Assembly (NCBI GenBank): GCA_027002375.1
Contig: JALWZX010000060.1
Coordinates: 1 to 42,482, forward strand
Reading direction: 5' to 3'
DNA length: 42,482 bases
Source of the DNA: a candidate division WWE3 bacterium
GTDB lineage: Bacteria > Patescibacteriota > WWE3 > 2-01-FULL-39-13
Part shown: piece after piece, positions 18,533-29,280 of the stretch
Layout: every line of letters begins with the position of its first letter
Numbering within the stretch: the first letter of the stretch is position 1
The notes under the pieces: generated by a model
Told to the model about the DNA's origin: nothing
The model's input: only the letters and a program-made list of their open reading frames with translations
Database searches by the model: none
Position numbers and translations under genes: made by a program

Positions 18533-20629
18533 ATGGCAGACGTTCATGTAGCCGATAAGGCACAACAGTTTACAATTGACAAGATTAGAAATATAGGAAT
18601 AATTGCGCATATTGATGCTGGTAAAACTACAGCAACAGAAGCAATATTATATGCGACTGGTTTAAGGCATAAAATCGGTGTGGTTCATGAGGGTGACACT
18701 ACAACAGATTGGATGGATCAAGAAAGAGAAAGGGGAGTAACCATTGTGTCTGCCGCTGTTACATCATTTTGGAAAGATCATAGAATAAATATAATAGATA
18801 CACCGGGGCATGTTGACTTTACGGCTGAGGTAGAGAGATCTTTAAGGGTTTTAGATGGTGCGGTTGTTGTTTTGGACTCAAAAATGGGTGTTGAAGCGCA
18901 GACTGAAACTGTATGGAGACAAGCTGATAAATATAAAGTTCCGAGAATTTTTGCTTTTAATAAAATAAATCAGATCGGTGGTGACTTTTACAAAACATTA
19001 GAATCTGTAAAATCACGACTAACTGAGCATGCTTATCCTGTTATGTTACCAATTGGCAAAGAAAAAGAAATAAATGGTTGGGTAGATTTGGTTACAATGA
19101 AAGCTTATAGATACAATGAATATACAGATAAAACATTAATTGAAGAAGAAATTCCAGAAGATATGAAAAATGAGGCTATGGTCTATAGAACACATATGAT
19201 CGAGAAAGCGATTGAAGCCGATGAAAAATTAATGGAAAAATATTTATCCGGTGAAGAACTTACTGTTGATGAAATTAAAACAGCAATTAGAAAAAGTACA
19301 ACAAGTTTAGAGATAGAATTTTATCCGGTTTTTGGTGGTGATTACAGGGGTGTTGCTGTTGAACATTTACTAGATGCTGTTGTTGATTATTTGCCATCAC
19401 CATTAGATACTATGCCTGCACAAGGTACTGATACCAAAACTGGTGAGACATATATTTGTAAGCCCGATAAAAATGAAAAATTCGTAGCGTTAGCATTCAA
19501 GGTGATGACAGACCCGTATGTCGGTAGGTTGGTCTACATTAGGGTGTATTCTGGTACATTAAAATCAGGGTCGTACATTTATAATACTACCAAAGGCAAA
19601 AAAGAGAGAATCGGTAGAATTGTCTTGATGCACGCTAATGATAGAGAAGAAATTCAGCAAGTGTATGCGGGGGAAATCGCAGCAGTTGTCGGTTTAAAAG
19701 ATACATCTACTGGCGACACAATAACAGAAGAGGGTATGCATGTGGTGTTGGAAAATATATCATTTGCTGAACCAGTTATTTCCATGGCTATTGAGCCTAA
19801 GACAAAATCTGATCAAGAAAAAATGGGGCTTGCTCTAAAGAAACTTATGGATGAAGATCCTACTTTTAAAGTTAGTACAGATGAGGAATCAGGACAAACT
19901 ATAATTTCCGGTGTTGGTGAATTCCAGTTAGAAATAAAAGTTGATTTGTTGAAAAGAGATATGGGGGTTGATGTAAATGTCGGTGCACCAAAGGTTGCAT
20001 ACAGAGAGACGATACAGGGTTCGGCAGATGCTGAAGGTAAATATATAAAACAATCTGGTGGTAGAGGTCAGTATGGACATGTTTGGTTAAGAGTTAAACC
20101 GTTAGAAAGGGGCGAAGGATTCAAATTTGTTAATAGTATTGTTGGTGGTACGATACCTAGGGAATATATTCCGGCTGTAGAGAAAGGGGTGAAAGCCGCT
20201 ATGGAAAAAGGTGTTGAATGGGGTTATCCAGTTGTAGATGTTGAAGTTGAACTTTATGATGGTTCTTATCATGAAGTTGATTCGTCTGAAATTGCTTTTC
20301 AGTTAGCAGCAAGAGAGGCTTTTCAAGATGCTGTAAGAAAAGCAAAAATGATCTTGCTAGAACCTATTATGAAGGTTGAAGTGGTTACACCTGAAGAGTT
20401 TGTTGGTGATGTTATAGGCGATTTGTCATCTAAAAGAGGTATGATAGAGGGTACAGAGCAAAGGGGAAACGTACAAGTAGTAAAGGCTTCGGCGCCGTTG
20501 GCAGAATTATTTGGATACGTAACTATTCTAAGAGGTTTGACACAAGGTAGAGCTGCACCTTCGATAGAACCAAGTCATTATGAGGTGGTGCCAGCTAATG
20601 TAGCAGAAAAACTAAAAACGAAAGATTAG
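18533..20629 (+). CDS. fusA: Elongation factor G
   Basis: 698 aa; NIGIIAHIDAGKTTATEAILYATG, IIDTPGHVDFTAEVERSLRVLDGAVVV. Confidence 0.98.
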   Translation: MADVHVADKAQQFTIDKIRNIGIIAHIDAGKTTATEAILYATGLRHKIGVVHEGDTTTDWMDQERERGVTIVSAAVTSFWKDHRINIIDTPGHVDFTAEVERSLRVLDGAVVVLDSKMGVEAQTETVWRQADKYKVPRIFAFNKINQIGGDFYKTLESVKSRLTEHAYPVMLPIGKEKEINGWVDLVTMKAYRYNEYTDKTLIEEEIPEDMKNEAMVYRTHMIEKAIEADEKLMEKYLSGEELTVDEIKTAIRKSTTSLEIEFYPVFGGDYRGVAVEHLLDAVVDYLPSPLDTMPAQGTDTKTGETYICKPDKNEKFVALAFKVMTDPYVGRLVYIRVYSGTLKSGSYIYNTTKGKKERIGRIVLMHANDREEIQQVYAGEIAAVVGLKDTSTGDTITEEGMHVVLENISFAEPVISMAIEPKTKSDQEKMGLALKKLMDEDPTFKVSTDEESGQTIISGVGEFQLEIKVDLLKRDMGVDVNVGAPKVAYRETIQGSADAEGKYIKQSGGRGQYGHVWLRVKPLERGEGFKFVNSIVGGTIPREYIPAVEKGVKAAMEKGVEWGYPVVDVEVELYDGSYHEVDSSEIAFQLAAREAFQDAVRKAKMILLEPIMKVEVVTPEEFVGDVIGDLSSKRGMIEGTEQRGNVQVVKASAPLAELFGYVTILRGLTQGRAAPSIEPSHYEVVPANVAEKLKTKD

Positions 20630-20756
20630 TATTGAATTTGTTATGATTTCTGTTAGAATAACATTTGACCTTAAATGGTAAAGTATTAAATTTAGTTAAT
20701 TTTATTGCTGAGAAGGTAAAAAACGTTGTTTTGCCTATCTCATGTTAAACACAAAA

Positions 20757-21935
20757 ATGGCTGACAAATTTGACAGAACAAAACCGCACGTCAATATCGG
20801 TACCATTGGACATGTAGACCATGGTAAAACAACATTAACTGCGGCTATCACCAAAGTCCTTTCTGATGAAGGAAAGGCGAACTTTAAGGCGTTTGACCAA
20901 ATAGACAATGCGCCTGAAGAAAAAGAAAGAGGTATTACAATTAATGTATCTCATGTTGAGTATGAAACTGATAAAAGACATTATGCTCATATAGATGCAC
21001 CTGGACACGCAGATTATATTAAAAATATGATTACTGGTGCAGCTCAAATGGATGGGGCTATTTTAGTTGTGGCCGCAACTGATGGTCCTATGCCACAAAC
21101 TAGAGAACACATACTTTTAGCGCGACAAGTCGGTGTACCTAAATTGGTTGTTTTCTTGAATAAAGTTGATATGGTAGAAGATACTAGCCTTATTGAATTA
21201 GTTGAAGAAGAAGTGAGAGATCTTCTAGTAAAATACGGGTATGAAAAGGATACGCCGATAATAGCTGGATCTGCATTGAAAGCATTAGAAGGTGATGCAG
21301 AAGCGATAGAATCTATCAAAAAATTGATGGATGCAGTTGATGCATGGATTCCTACACCAGAAAGAGATCTTGATAAGCCTTTCTTAATGCCTGTTGAAGA
21401 TGTTTTTTCAATACAGGGAAGAGGTACTGTAGCAACTGGTAGAATCGAAAGAGGAAAAGTAAATCTTAACGATGAGGTAGAAATCGTTGGTATAAAAGAG
21501 ACTAAGAAAACAGTTGTAACAGGTATCGAAATGTTTAACAAACAATTAGAAGAAGGTTTGGCAGGTGACAATGTTGGTATTTTGCTACGTGGTGTAGAAA
21601 GAGATGGTGTTGAAAGAGGTCAAGTTTTAGCGGCACCAGGAAGTATTACACCTCACACAAAATTTGAGGCAGAAGTATATGTATTGAAAAAAGAAGAAGG
21701 TGGAAGACATACACCATTTTTCAATGGTTATAGACCACAATTCTATGTAAGAACAACAGATGTTACAGGTAACGTTACTTTGCCAGAAGGTACTGAAATG
21801 ATTATGCCTGGTGATAATACAAAGATTACGGTAGAGTTAATTACACCAATTGCTATTGAAGAAGGGCTTCGCTTTGCAATTAGAGAAGGAAGCAAAACGG
21901 TTGGTGCTGGCGTAGTAACTAAAATTATTAAGTAA
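20757..21935 (+). CDS. tuf: Elongation factor Tu
   Basis: [31 protein letters not shown]; the ORF track starts at 20742 but the ATG at 20757 matches the family N-terminus. Confidence 0.97.
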   Translation: MADKFDRTKPHVNIGTIGHVDHGKTTLTAAITKVLSDEGKANFKAFDQIDNAPEEKERGITINVSHVEYETDKRHYAHIDAPGHADYIKNMITGAAQMDGAILVVAATDGPMPQTREHILLARQVGVPKLVVFLNKVDMVEDTSLIELVEEEVRDLLVKYGYEKDTPIIAGSALKALEGDAEAIESIKKLMDAVDAWIPTPERDLDKPFLMPVEDVFSIQGRGTVATGRIERGKVNLNDEVEIVGIKETKKTVVTGIEMFNKQLEEGLAGDNVGILLRGVERDGVERGQVLAAPGSITPHTKFEAEVYVLKKEEGGRHTPFFNGYRPQFYVRTTDVTGNVTLPEGTEMIMPGDNTKITVELITPIAIEEGLRFAIREGSKTVGAGVVTKIIK

Positions 21936-21954
21936 GTTAAACTAAGAAGTTTGA

Positions 21955-21987
21955 CAATGAGCCCTCTGTAATACAGAGGGCTCATTG
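21955..21987. other. 14-bp perfect hairpin between tuf and rpsJ
   Basis: CAATGAGCCCTCTG-TAATA-CAGAGGGCTCATTG; no T-tract on either strand. Confidence 0.85.
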
Positions 21988-22002
21988 AAATTAGAGCACA
22001 TT

Positions 22003-22329
22003 ATGGCAGATAAGAAAAACACTGTAAAAAACAAACTCAGAGTATTATTAAAATCGTATGATACGAATACGATTGATCAAAGCGCACAAAGAATAGCAGA
22101 AGTCGCTATAAGAACGGGAGCCAAAATCTCTGGTCCTATTCCTTTGCCAACAAAAACTGAGATTTTTAGTTATCAAAGAGCCGCTTCTAACGACAAGAGA
22201 TCATTTGAGCAATTTGAGAGGCGAACTCATAAACGTATTATTGATATAATAGAGCCCACGGCTAATACGATTTCTGAGTTGTCTAATTTAAAATTGCCTA
22301 CCGGTGTTGGAATAGAAATAAAACAATAA
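22003..22329 (+). CDS. rpsJ: 30S ribosomal protein S10
   Basis: KLRVLLKSYDTNTIDQSAQRIAEVAIRTGAKISGPIPLPTK; likely start ATG 22003, not 21985 inside the hairpin. Confidence 0.95.
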   Translation: MADKKNTVKNKLRVLLKSYDTNTIDQSAQRIAEVAIRTGAKISGPIPLPTKTEIFSYQRAASNDKRSFEQFERRTHKRIIDIIEPTANTISELSNLKLPTGVGIEIKQ

Positions 22330-22352
22330 ATATTATCCCTGCTAATTAAATT

Positions 22353-22829
22353 ATGTCTAAAACTAAGGTTTATAGAACAATTGAATATACTGTATATGAA
22401 GCTGTAAAAAAAGAAATGTCACAGCAATTTGATGATGATGGTAAAGTTGTTCCATATACAGCGTTAATGTTAAATGGCGAAAAGGACAGTGATGCTTTAT
22501 TTGATAATGAACTTGGTACAAAGGTGTTGGTTGTCGGAAATTCCAAGGGAAAAGGATTCGCAGGAACTGTAAAGAAATGGGGATTTCGGGCCGGTCCTAA
22601 TACTCATGGTCAAATAAAACGTCGGTCGTCTGGTTCTATTGGTACACAAGGACAGGGTCGTGTTATTCCAGGTAAGAAAATGGCTGGTAGAATGGGAAAT
22701 CAAAAAATCACTATTAGATCTAAGGTCGTTGGTATCGATAAGCTGTCTAAAACATTGAGGGTGTCAGGTTCTGTTCCCGGAAGTAAGGGAAGTAAGGTTT
22801 ATATTTATATAAAGAAAAATGAAGATTAA
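22353..22829 (+). CDS. rplC: 50S ribosomal protein L3 (short form)
   Basis: [36 protein letters not shown]...[19 protein letters not shown]; 158 aa. Confidence 0.93.
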   Translation: MSKTKVYRTIEYTVYEAVKKEMSQQFDDDGKVVPYTALMLNGEKDSDALFDNELGTKVLVVGNSKGKGFAGTVKKWGFRAGPNTHGQIKRRSSGSIGTQGQGRVIPGKKMAGRMGNQKITIRSKVVGIDKLSKTLRVSGSVPGSKGSKVYIYIKKNED

Positions 22830-23436
22830 AGTATATGATAAAGATGCTAAAAATATAAAGAGTGTTAACTTCAATATCGTTGATAATGGTGTTAATCATG
22901 ATTTAATTACACAATACATTCGTATTTACCAATTAAATCAAAGACAAGGAACCGTAAAAGTCAAAACCAGATCCGAGGTTCGTGGTGGTGGAAGAAAGCC
23001 ATGGAAACAAAAAGGAACGGGCAGAGCTAGAGCTGGAACAATTAGATCACCATTATGGCGTGGAGGTGGTATAACACATGGACCAGTACCAAAAGAGTGG
23101 AATTTATCGCTAAATAAAAAAACGAAAAAGAAAATATTTGCCGATTCTATTATTCTCAAGATAAACGAGGACAAGTTGATGTCTTTTGTCGGTTTTGAAT
23201 CATTAGAAAACCCATCTACTAAAATTACAAATAAGTTTTTAGAACAAATGAATTTGAAAAATAATAGAATTTTAATCATACATGACAAATCTGACGTACT
23301 ATTTAAATCGTTTAGAAATATTAAAGGTGTTAGAGTCAAAAGTATCGATGATTTATCTGCCTACGATATTTTATCGGCGGATTATGTTTTGATAGACTCA
23401 CAAGCGGTAAGTTTAGTTGAACAAAGAATAAGATGA
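22819..23436 (+). CDS. rplD: 50S ribosomal protein L4
   Basis: [35 protein letters not shown]. Confidence 0.95.
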   Translation: MKIKVYDKDAKNIKSVNFNIVDNGVNHDLITQYIRIYQLNQRQGTVKVKTRSEVRGGGRKPWKQKGTGRARAGTIRSPLWRGGGITHGPVPKEWNLSLNKKTKKKIFADSIILKINEDKLMSFVGFESLENPSTKITNKFLEQMNLKNNRILIIHDKSDVLFKSFRNIKGVRVKSIDDLSAYDILSADYVLIDSQAVSLVEQRIR

Positions 23437-23732
23437 ATTATAAGAAGATAATAATTAAACCAGTTATTACTGAAAAAAGTCTAAAATTGGTTGCAAATCA
23501 AAATAAATATACTTTTATGATAACGAAGTCAGCAACCAAGGGGCAAGTTAAGCAAGCGGTCTCTGATCTGTTTGATGTTAACGTAGTGTCTGTGAATGTT
23601 CTAAAAAATAGAGGCAGAATTAAACGAAGTTTAGTAGGAAAAAGAAACGAATACTCAACTAAAGACACAAAAAAAGCGATTGTACAATTGGTAGAAAAGG
23701 ATAGTATCAAAATATTTGAAGGAGGTAAATAA
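23433..23732 (+). CDS. rplW: 50S ribosomal protein L23
   Basis: [47 protein letters not shown]. Confidence 0.93.
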   Translation: MNYKKIIIKPVITEKSLKLVANQNKYTFMITKSATKGQVKQAVSDLFDVNVVSVNVLKNRGRIKRSLVGKRNEYSTKDTKKAIVQLVEKDSIKIFEGGK

Positions 23733-24556
23733 TGATAAAGATATACAAACCAACAAGTCCAGGAAGAAGAAACCAGACAATTTTAATATCCGAATCTAAT
23801 AATAAACGAACAGATAAAAAAATCCTTAAGAAGTTTAGTAAGTCTGTTCACAGAAAAGCAGGAAGATCTCATGGTAGAATTTCTGTTTATCAAAAAAGAG
23901 TTGGTGCGAAGAGAAGATATAGAGTGATAGATTTTAAGAGAAATAAATTTAATATAGAGGCGAAGGTAGTTTCTATAGATTATGATCCAAATAGAACTTG
24001 TGATATAGCATTAATCTCCTATGCTGATGGTGAAAAAGCATACATATTAAGGCCTAATGATTTAAACGTTAATGATGTTGTTATGTCAGGTGAAAAGTTG
24101 GAAGCTAAGGTTGGTAACACAATGCAAATGAAAAATATACCGATTGGTTTACCTGTGCATAATATAGAACTGTATCCAAACGCTGGTGGTAAGTTTGTTA
24201 GAAGCGCTGGAACTGCTGCCTATATTACGGCAAAAGAGGGTAAGTATGTGAATGTAAGAATGCCTAGCGGTGAGGTTAGAAGATTTTTGGGTGATTGCAA
24301 GGCTACAATAGGACAATTGGGTAGAGACGAATGGAAATTGGTTAAGTTAGGTAAAGCAGGTAGAAACTTCCATTTAGGAAAAAGACCTAAAACTAGAGGT
24401 AAGGCCAGATCTGATTCACACCCACTAGCTGGTTCGTATAGCAGAAGGGTTGGAAGACATCCTGTAGACAAGTGGGGTAATCTCTCGAAAGGTAAGAAAA
24501 CTAGAAGAAGAAAACATACTAACAAGTATATAGTTAAAGATAGAAGAGTTAAGTAG
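23732..24556 (+). CDS. rplB: 50S ribosomal protein L2
   Basis: RSHGRISVYQKRVGAKRRYRVIDFKR; SD GAAGGAGG. Confidence 0.97.
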   Translation: MIKIYKPTSPGRRNQTILISESNNKRTDKKILKKFSKSVHRKAGRSHGRISVYQKRVGAKRRYRVIDFKRNKFNIEAKVVSIDYDPNRTCDIALISYADGEKAYILRPNDLNVNDVVMSGEKLEAKVGNTMQMKNIPIGLPVHNIELYPNAGGKFVRSAGTAAYITAKEGKYVNVRMPSGEVRRFLGDCKATIGQLGRDEWKLVKLGKAGRNFHLGKRPKTRGKARSDSHPLAGSYSRRVGRHPVDKWGNLSKGKKTRRRKHTNKYIVKDRRVK

Positions 24557-24600
24557 AAAAAGCTTTTCAAATAAAGAATTTTCTGCTAACATAGGCACTT

Positions 24601-24870
24601 ATGTCAAGATCATTAAAGAAAGGGCCATACCTAAACGAGAAATTAATGAAAAAGGTTTTTAAAGCAAAAGATACAGGTGATAGAACACCGATAAAAACGT
24701 GGGCTAGAGCTTCTACGATTACACCCGACATGGTGGGGCTAACATTTGATGTACATAATGGAAAGAAGCATGTTCCTGTTTATGTTAGTGAATCAATGGT
24801 AGGGCATAAGTTGGGGGAATTCGCACCAACTAGAACTTTTAGAGCGCATGCTAAAAAGAAGGGTAAATAA
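24601..24870 (+). CDS. rpsS: 30S ribosomal protein S19
   Basis: [41 protein letters not shown]. Confidence 0.97.
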   Translation: MSRSLKKGPYLNEKLMKKVFKAKDTGDRTPIKTWARASTITPDMVGLTFDVHNGKKHVPVYVSESMVGHKLGEFAPTRTFRAHAKKKGK

Positions 24871-24880
24871 TTAATATTTT

Positions 24881-25288
24881 ATGAGCAAAAAAAAGGTAAT
24901 TAACGAACAAAATAATATATTAATAAAAAGTACATACAAAAATGCGCATATTTCGCCAAGTAAGGTTAGACTAACTGCGAACGCCGTTCGTAGAAACGAT
25001 GTTAAAAGTGCTATTAACAAGTTAACATTTTATAATAACAAGGCATCTAAAGTGTTAAAGAAGACTTTGCTATCAGCCGTAGCAAATGCTGATCAAAAAG
25101 GATATAAAATTGCTAATCTATATATAAATGATATTAAATTAGGTAAAGGTATGACCTTAAAGAGATTTAGGTATGGTTCACACGGGCATATCCATCCTAT
25201 ACTAAAAAGATGGTCTAATATAACAATTGAATTGGGAGTTTTAAATAATAATATTGTTAAGAAAAACAAGGAGGAAAATAATGAGTAG
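24881..25288 (+). CDS. rplV: 50S ribosomal protein L22
   Basis: ISPSKVRLTANAVRRNDVKSAINKLTFYNNKASKVLKKTLLSAVANA. Confidence 0.93.
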   Translation: MSKKKVINEQNNILIKSTYKNAHISPSKVRLTANAVRRNDVKSAINKLTFYNNKASKVLKKTLLSAVANADQKGYKIANLYINDIKLGKGMTLKRFRYGSHGHIHPILKRWSNITIELGVLNNNIVKKNKEENNE

Positions 25289-25904
25289 AAAGATAGATCC
25301 GAGAGCTTTGAGAGTTGGCGTTACGAAACCATGGTTATCATCATGGTTTGCTGAAGGTAATAGGTACGCTGACAGAGTTGTTGAAGATGAAAAAATAAGA
25401 AAGATTTTAAGAAAAAGGTTAAGAACTGCTGGATTAGATTCCATATTAATTGAAAGATCTATAAAATCTGTTAAAATCATTATTCGTGTTACAAGGCCTG
25501 GTGTAGTTATAGGAAGAAAAGGTGCAGGATTATCACAAATTAGAGAAGAAATAAAGAGAATAACCAAATCTGATATTGATTTGTTGATTGAAGAAGTAAA
25601 GGTTCCGGAGACAAGTGCAAGTGTGGTTGCTGAGACGATTGCAATGCAAATTGAGAAAAGAATTAACCCAAAAAGGGCTATTAATGTTGCGGCTGATAAA
25701 TCAATTGAAGCTGGGGCGACAGGTATAAAGGTAGAGGCTAGCGGTACATTATATGGTCCTAATAGTATGGGAACAATAATTGTAACTACGAGAGGGCCTG
25801 TTCCAACACAAACCCTGAGAGCGGATATCGATTATGCAAAGACTGTTGCGTACACAAGAGGTGGAACAATAGGAATCAAAGTGTGGATTTACAAAAAGAG
25901 TTAA
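25281..25904 (+). CDS. rpsC: 30S ribosomal protein S3
   Basis: MSRKIDPRALRVGVTKPWLSSWFA; VTRPGVVIGRKGAGLSQIREEI; SD AAGGAGG; ORF-track start 25254 is probably too early. Confidence 0.95.
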   Translation: MSRKIDPRALRVGVTKPWLSSWFAEGNRYADRVVEDEKIRKILRKRLRTAGLDSILIERSIKSVKIIIRVTRPGVVIGRKGAGLSQIREEIKRITKSDIDLLIEEVKVPETSASVVAETIAMQIEKRINPKRAINVAADKSIEAGATGIKVEASGTLYGPNSMGTIIVTTRGPVPTQTLRADIDYAKTVAYTRGGTIGIKVWIYKKS

Positions 25905-25930
25905 TTAAGTTTATCAATTAAATTATGTTA

Positions 25931-26341
25931 ATGCCTAAAAAGACAAAATACAGAAAGCAGATGAGAGGTAAGAATCGCGGTATTAGTACACGTGGGTATG
26001 AGCTTAATTTCGGTGAATTCGGTCTTAAAGCCGTTGATAGCGGGTATTTAACATCAAGACAAATCGAGGCTGCTAGAAGAGCTATAACTGGAACAACTAA
26101 GAGAGGTGGAAAAGTTTACATTAGAGTATTTCCAGATAGACCTGTTACCAAAAAGCCTTTAGAAGTTAGAATGGGTAAAGGTAAAGGTGCTGTTGATCAA
26201 TATACAGCTAGAGTGAAACGGGGAAAAATGTTATTTGAGTTAGCTGGTGTAGAGATGAATGTTGCAAAAGAAGCATTTAGAATAGCAGCTGCTAAGTTAC
26301 CAATGAAAACCGTATTTATTAATGGTGAGGAGCAATTATGA
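25931..26341 (+). CDS. rplP: 50S ribosomal protein L16
   Basis: [45 protein letters not shown]. Confidence 0.96.
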   Translation: MPKKTKYRKQMRGKNRGISTRGYELNFGEFGLKAVDSGYLTSRQIEAARRAITGTTKRGGKVYIRVFPDRPVTKKPLEVRMGKGKGAVDQYTARVKRGKMLFELAGVEMNVAKEAFRIAAAKLPMKTVFINGEEQL

Positions 26342-26538
26342 CAATAGCAGAATTAAGAAAACAAGATATAAAAGAATTAAATAACATGCTAAAGGATAAA
26401 AACAAAGAAATTTTAGCTAAAAGAATTGATATAAAAATTGGAAAAGAAAAAAATACATCTGTGATAAAATTTTTGAAAAAAGAAATTGCGCAAATTAATA
26501 CAGTTATTCGTGAAAAGGAGGTTCTAAATGAGCAGTAA
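26338..26538 (+). CDS. rpmC: 50S ribosomal protein L29
   Basis: 66 aa helical protein in the conserved L16-L29-S17 position. Confidence 0.88.
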   Translation: MTIAELRKQDIKELNNMLKDKNKEILAKRIDIKIGKEKNTSVIKFLKKEIAQINTVIREKEVLNEQ

Positions 26539-26764
26539 AATACTAAAGGGAAAAGTTGTATCTGTAAAAATGCAGAAAACTTGCGTTGTAGAAGTGGGTA
26601 CAGCAAAGAAACATAAAAGATATAATAAGCGTTATGTTTTGCATAAGAAATATAAAGCCCACAATGACAGTTTTGATTTAAAAGTTGGCGATTTAGTTTC
26701 GATAAAAGAGGTAGCACCTATTAGTAAAGATAAACATTTTATTGTAGTTAGTAAAGAATCTTAA
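26528..26764 (+). CDS. rpsQ: 30S ribosomal protein S17
   Basis: LKGKVVSVKMQKTCVVEVGTAKKHKRYNKRYVLHKKYKAHN. Confidence 0.94.
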   Translation: MSSKILKGKVVSVKMQKTCVVEVGTAKKHKRYNKRYVLHKKYKAHNDSFDLKVGDLVSIKEVAPISKDKHFIVVSKES

Positions 26765-26786
26765 TTAGTATAAATTTTGTTATATT

Positions 26787-27158
26787 ATGATACAAAAACA
26801 ATCAGTTCTAAAATGTGCAGACAACTCAGGGGCAAAAAAACTAAATGTTATTGGAATTCCTGGGTATTCAAAAAAGCGATTCGCTAAAATTGGAGACGTT
26901 ATTACATGTTCTGTACGAGGATCAACTGGGATTGGAACAAATGTAAAAGATCATGAAGTTGTAACTGCAGTAATTGTTAGAACTAGAAAAGAAATAAGAC
27001 GTAAAGATGGTTCGTATATAAGATTCGATGATAATGCAGCGGTAGTAGTAGATAAAAACAAGGCACCCAGGGCTACTAGAATTTTTGGTCCGGTAGCTAG
27101 AGAGCTTAGAGACAATGGTTTTAATAAAATTGTCTCTCTAGCACCTGAAGTTTGGTAA
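26787..27158 (+). CDS. rplN: 50S ribosomal protein L14
   Basis: [50 protein letters not shown]. Confidence 0.97.
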   Translation: MIQKQSVLKCADNSGAKKLNVIGIPGYSKKRFAKIGDVITCSVRGSTGIGTNVKDHEVVTAVIVRTRKEIRRKDGSYIRFDDNAAVVVDKNKAPRATRIFGPVARELRDNGFNKIVSLAPEVW

Positions 27159-27200
27159 GTATATTATATTGAATTGACGATTGATTGTTTCACGTCAGAA

Positions 27201-27239
27201 CAATTTATCTAATTGGCATATGCGTTTAGATATAAATTG
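27201..27239 (+). promoter_or_regulatory. Hairpin in the unusually long rplN-rplX gap
   Basis: CAATTTAT-CTAA ... TTAG-(AT)-ATAAATTG with a 2-nt bulge. Confidence 0.45.
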
Positions 27240-27252
27240 TAAAAATGTAATT

Positions 27253-27558
27253 ATGAAAATTAGAAAAAATGATAAAGTAACAGTATTATCGGGCAAATAT
27301 AAGGGTAAAAGTGGAACTGTTGAAAGGGTATATATACAAGAAGATAAGGTGTTGGTTGAGGGTGTGAATGTTGTAACTAAACACATGAAACCTACGGTTA
27401 AGTCTTCTGGTGGAATTATGAGGGTAAATAGACCTATCAACATTTCTAATGTTATGTTAATATGTCCGAAGTGTAATAAACCTACTAGAGTTAGTTATAA
27501 GGTAGAAAACGGTAAAAAATACCGTGTTTGTAAAAAATGTAATGAAGTTATTGATTAA
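27253..27558 (+). CDS. rplX: 50S ribosomal protein L24
   Basis: MKIRKNDKVTVLSGKYKGKSGTVERV; ORF-track start at 27181 is a TTG extension. Confidence 0.94.
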   Translation: MKIRKNDKVTVLSGKYKGKSGTVERVYIQEDKVLVEGVNVVTKHMKPTVKSSGGIMRVNRPINISNVMLICPKCNKPTRVSYKVENGKKYRVCKKCNEVID

Positions 27559-27560
27559 TA

Positions 27561-28130
27561 ATGACGCTAAAAGAAGAATATCAAAAAACAATTTTAGAGA
27601 ACTTAAAAAAAGAATTAGAGTTAAACTCGATATTCGCTGTTCCTAAAATTGAGAAGATTGTAATTAACATGGGAATTGGCAGAAACAGAGATAATAAACA
27701 GTTTGTCGAAGAAGCTATAAATGAAGTGACTATGATATCTGGCCAAAAACCTGCTTTAAGAAAAGCAAAGGTTTCAATTTCTAATTTTAAGCTTCGACAG
27801 GGTCAGCTAGCTGGAATATCGGCTACATTGCGTGGAGATAGAATGTGGGATTTTTATGAAAAACTTGTTAAAATAGTTTTTCCTAGAATGAAAGATTTTA
27901 GGGGAATTTCACCTAAATCTTTTGATGGTGCTGGAAATTATAATATCGGTTTTAGTGAACAAATTATATTTCCTGAGATCGATGCAAATAAAGTTATTTA
28001 TAATAAGCCTTTGCAGGTTACGATTAGTACAACTGCAAAAAACGACGAGGATGCGTATAAATTGCTAAAAGCTTTATATATGCCGTTTCGCGAAGAAAAA
28101 AATAGATTATGCCAAAGAAATCACAAATAG
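27561..28130 (+). CDS. rplE: 50S ribosomal protein L5
   Basis: [55 protein letters not shown]. Confidence 0.96.
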   Translation: MTLKEEYQKTILENLKKELELNSIFAVPKIEKIVINMGIGRNRDNKQFVEEAINEVTMISGQKPALRKAKVSISNFKLRQGQLAGISATLRGDRMWDFYEKLVKIVFPRMKDFRGISPKSFDGAGNYNIGFSEQIIFPEIDANKVIYNKPLQVTISTTAKNDEDAYKLLKALYMPFREEKNRLCQRNHK

Positions 28131-28294
28131 AAAAATGGAAGAAACCTAAAAAATTTAAAGTTAAAGAATATAACAGATGTGAAAGATGCGGAAGATCACA
28201 TGGATACATGAGAAAGTTTAAATTGTGTAGAATTTGTTTTAGAGAACTCGCACATGAGGGAGTACTTCCTGGTGTACGAAAAGCAAGCTGGTAA
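28109..28294 (+). CDS. rpsZ: 30S ribosomal protein S14 type Z
   Basis: 61 aa; [38 protein letters not shown] (CxxC...CxxC). Confidence 0.95.
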   Translation: MPKKSQIEKWKKPKKFKVKEYNRCERCGRSHGYMRKFKLCRICFRELAHEGVLPGVRKASW

Positions 28295-28295
28295 T

Positions 28296-28697
28296 ATGAT
28301 GACAGATACTATATCAGATATGTTAACAAGAATTAGAAATGCTCAAAGTAGATCTAGCCTATCTGTTGAAATGCCATATTCGAGAAAACTTGAGAGTATA
28401 GCAAAGGTATTGAAAAATGAGGGTTATATAGAAGGTTATAAGGTTTTTAAATTCGATGGTAAAGTGTATAAAGGTTTAAATATAAGTTTGAAGTATGATT
28501 CTGAAGGAAACCCTGTAATTTCCCATATATCAAGAGTGTCTAAGCCAAGTTTGAGAGTATATAAAAAATATGGTGAAATAGGATCTGTTCTGACTGGTCG
28601 TGGAATATACATAATATCTACGTCTAGAGGGGTGATGTCTAGTAATGAGGCAAAGAAAAAAAGATTAGGTGGAGAGATAATTTGTAAGGTTTATTAA
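28296..28697 (+). CDS. rpsH: 30S ribosomal protein S8
   Basis: MMTDTISDMLTRIRNAQ; ISTSRGVMSSNEAKKKRLGGEIICKVY. Confidence 0.95.
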   Translation: MMTDTISDMLTRIRNAQSRSSLSVEMPYSRKLESIAKVLKNEGYIEGYKVFKFDGKVYKGLNISLKYDSEGNPVISHISRVSKPSLRVYKKYGEIGSVLTGRGIYIISTSRGVMSSNEAKKKRLGGEIICKVY

Positions 28698-28715
28698 AAT
28701 TAAAATAATAATATT

Positions 28716-29264
28716 ATGAGTAAATTAGGAAAAACTCCAGTTGATATTCCAAACGGAGTCGAAGTAAAAATTGAAGACGATTTTGTAAAAATCAAAGGGC
28801 CAAAGGGGGAATTGTCTGTAGATAGAGTTACCGGTGTCGATATTGATTTAAAAGATAATCAAGTTGTGTTTTCTGTTAAAGATGAAAACGCCGAAAACGC
28901 AAAGGCTTATTGGGGTTTGATGCGGTCTCTTGTACAAAATTGTATCGTTGGTGTTACAGAGGGGTTCTCAAAAGAGTTGGAACTAGTAGGAATCGGTTAC
29001 AGAGTAGAAAAAGTAGACGAAAATTTGAAGCTATTTGTAGGTTATTCGCATGATGTTATTGTTAAGGCACCAGATGGTATTACTTTTGATGTTGAGGGTA
29101 ATACAAAAATAAAAGTATCTGGTATTGATAAACAAAAGGTTGGTCAAACATCGGCAGAGATAAGGGCCATTCGAAAACCTGAGCCATATAAGGGTAAAGG
29201 AATAAGGTATGTTGATGAGATTGTAAGAAGAAAACAAGGAAAAGCTGCAAAATCAGCTGCGTAA
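28716..29264 (+). CDS. rplF: 50S ribosomal protein L6
   Basis: MSKLGKTPVDIPNGVEVKI; IRAIRKPEPYKGKGIRY. Confidence 0.96.
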   Translation: MSKLGKTPVDIPNGVEVKIEDDFVKIKGPKGELSVDRVTGVDIDLKDNQVVFSVKDENAENAKAYWGLMRSLVQNCIVGVTEGFSKELELVGIGYRVEKVDENLKLFVGYSHDVIVKAPDGITFDVEGNTKIKVSGIDKQKVGQTSAEIRAIRKPEPYKGKGIRYVDEIVRRKQGKAAKSAA

Positions 29265-29280
29265 AATAATTATTGAAATT

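Noticed and set aside
21044-21571. 175-aa minus-strand ORF inside tuf, and many other antisense ORFs in the track
   Set aside because: They lie fully opposite strongly conserved genes, with Ser/Phe/Leu-rich composition typical of shadow frames.
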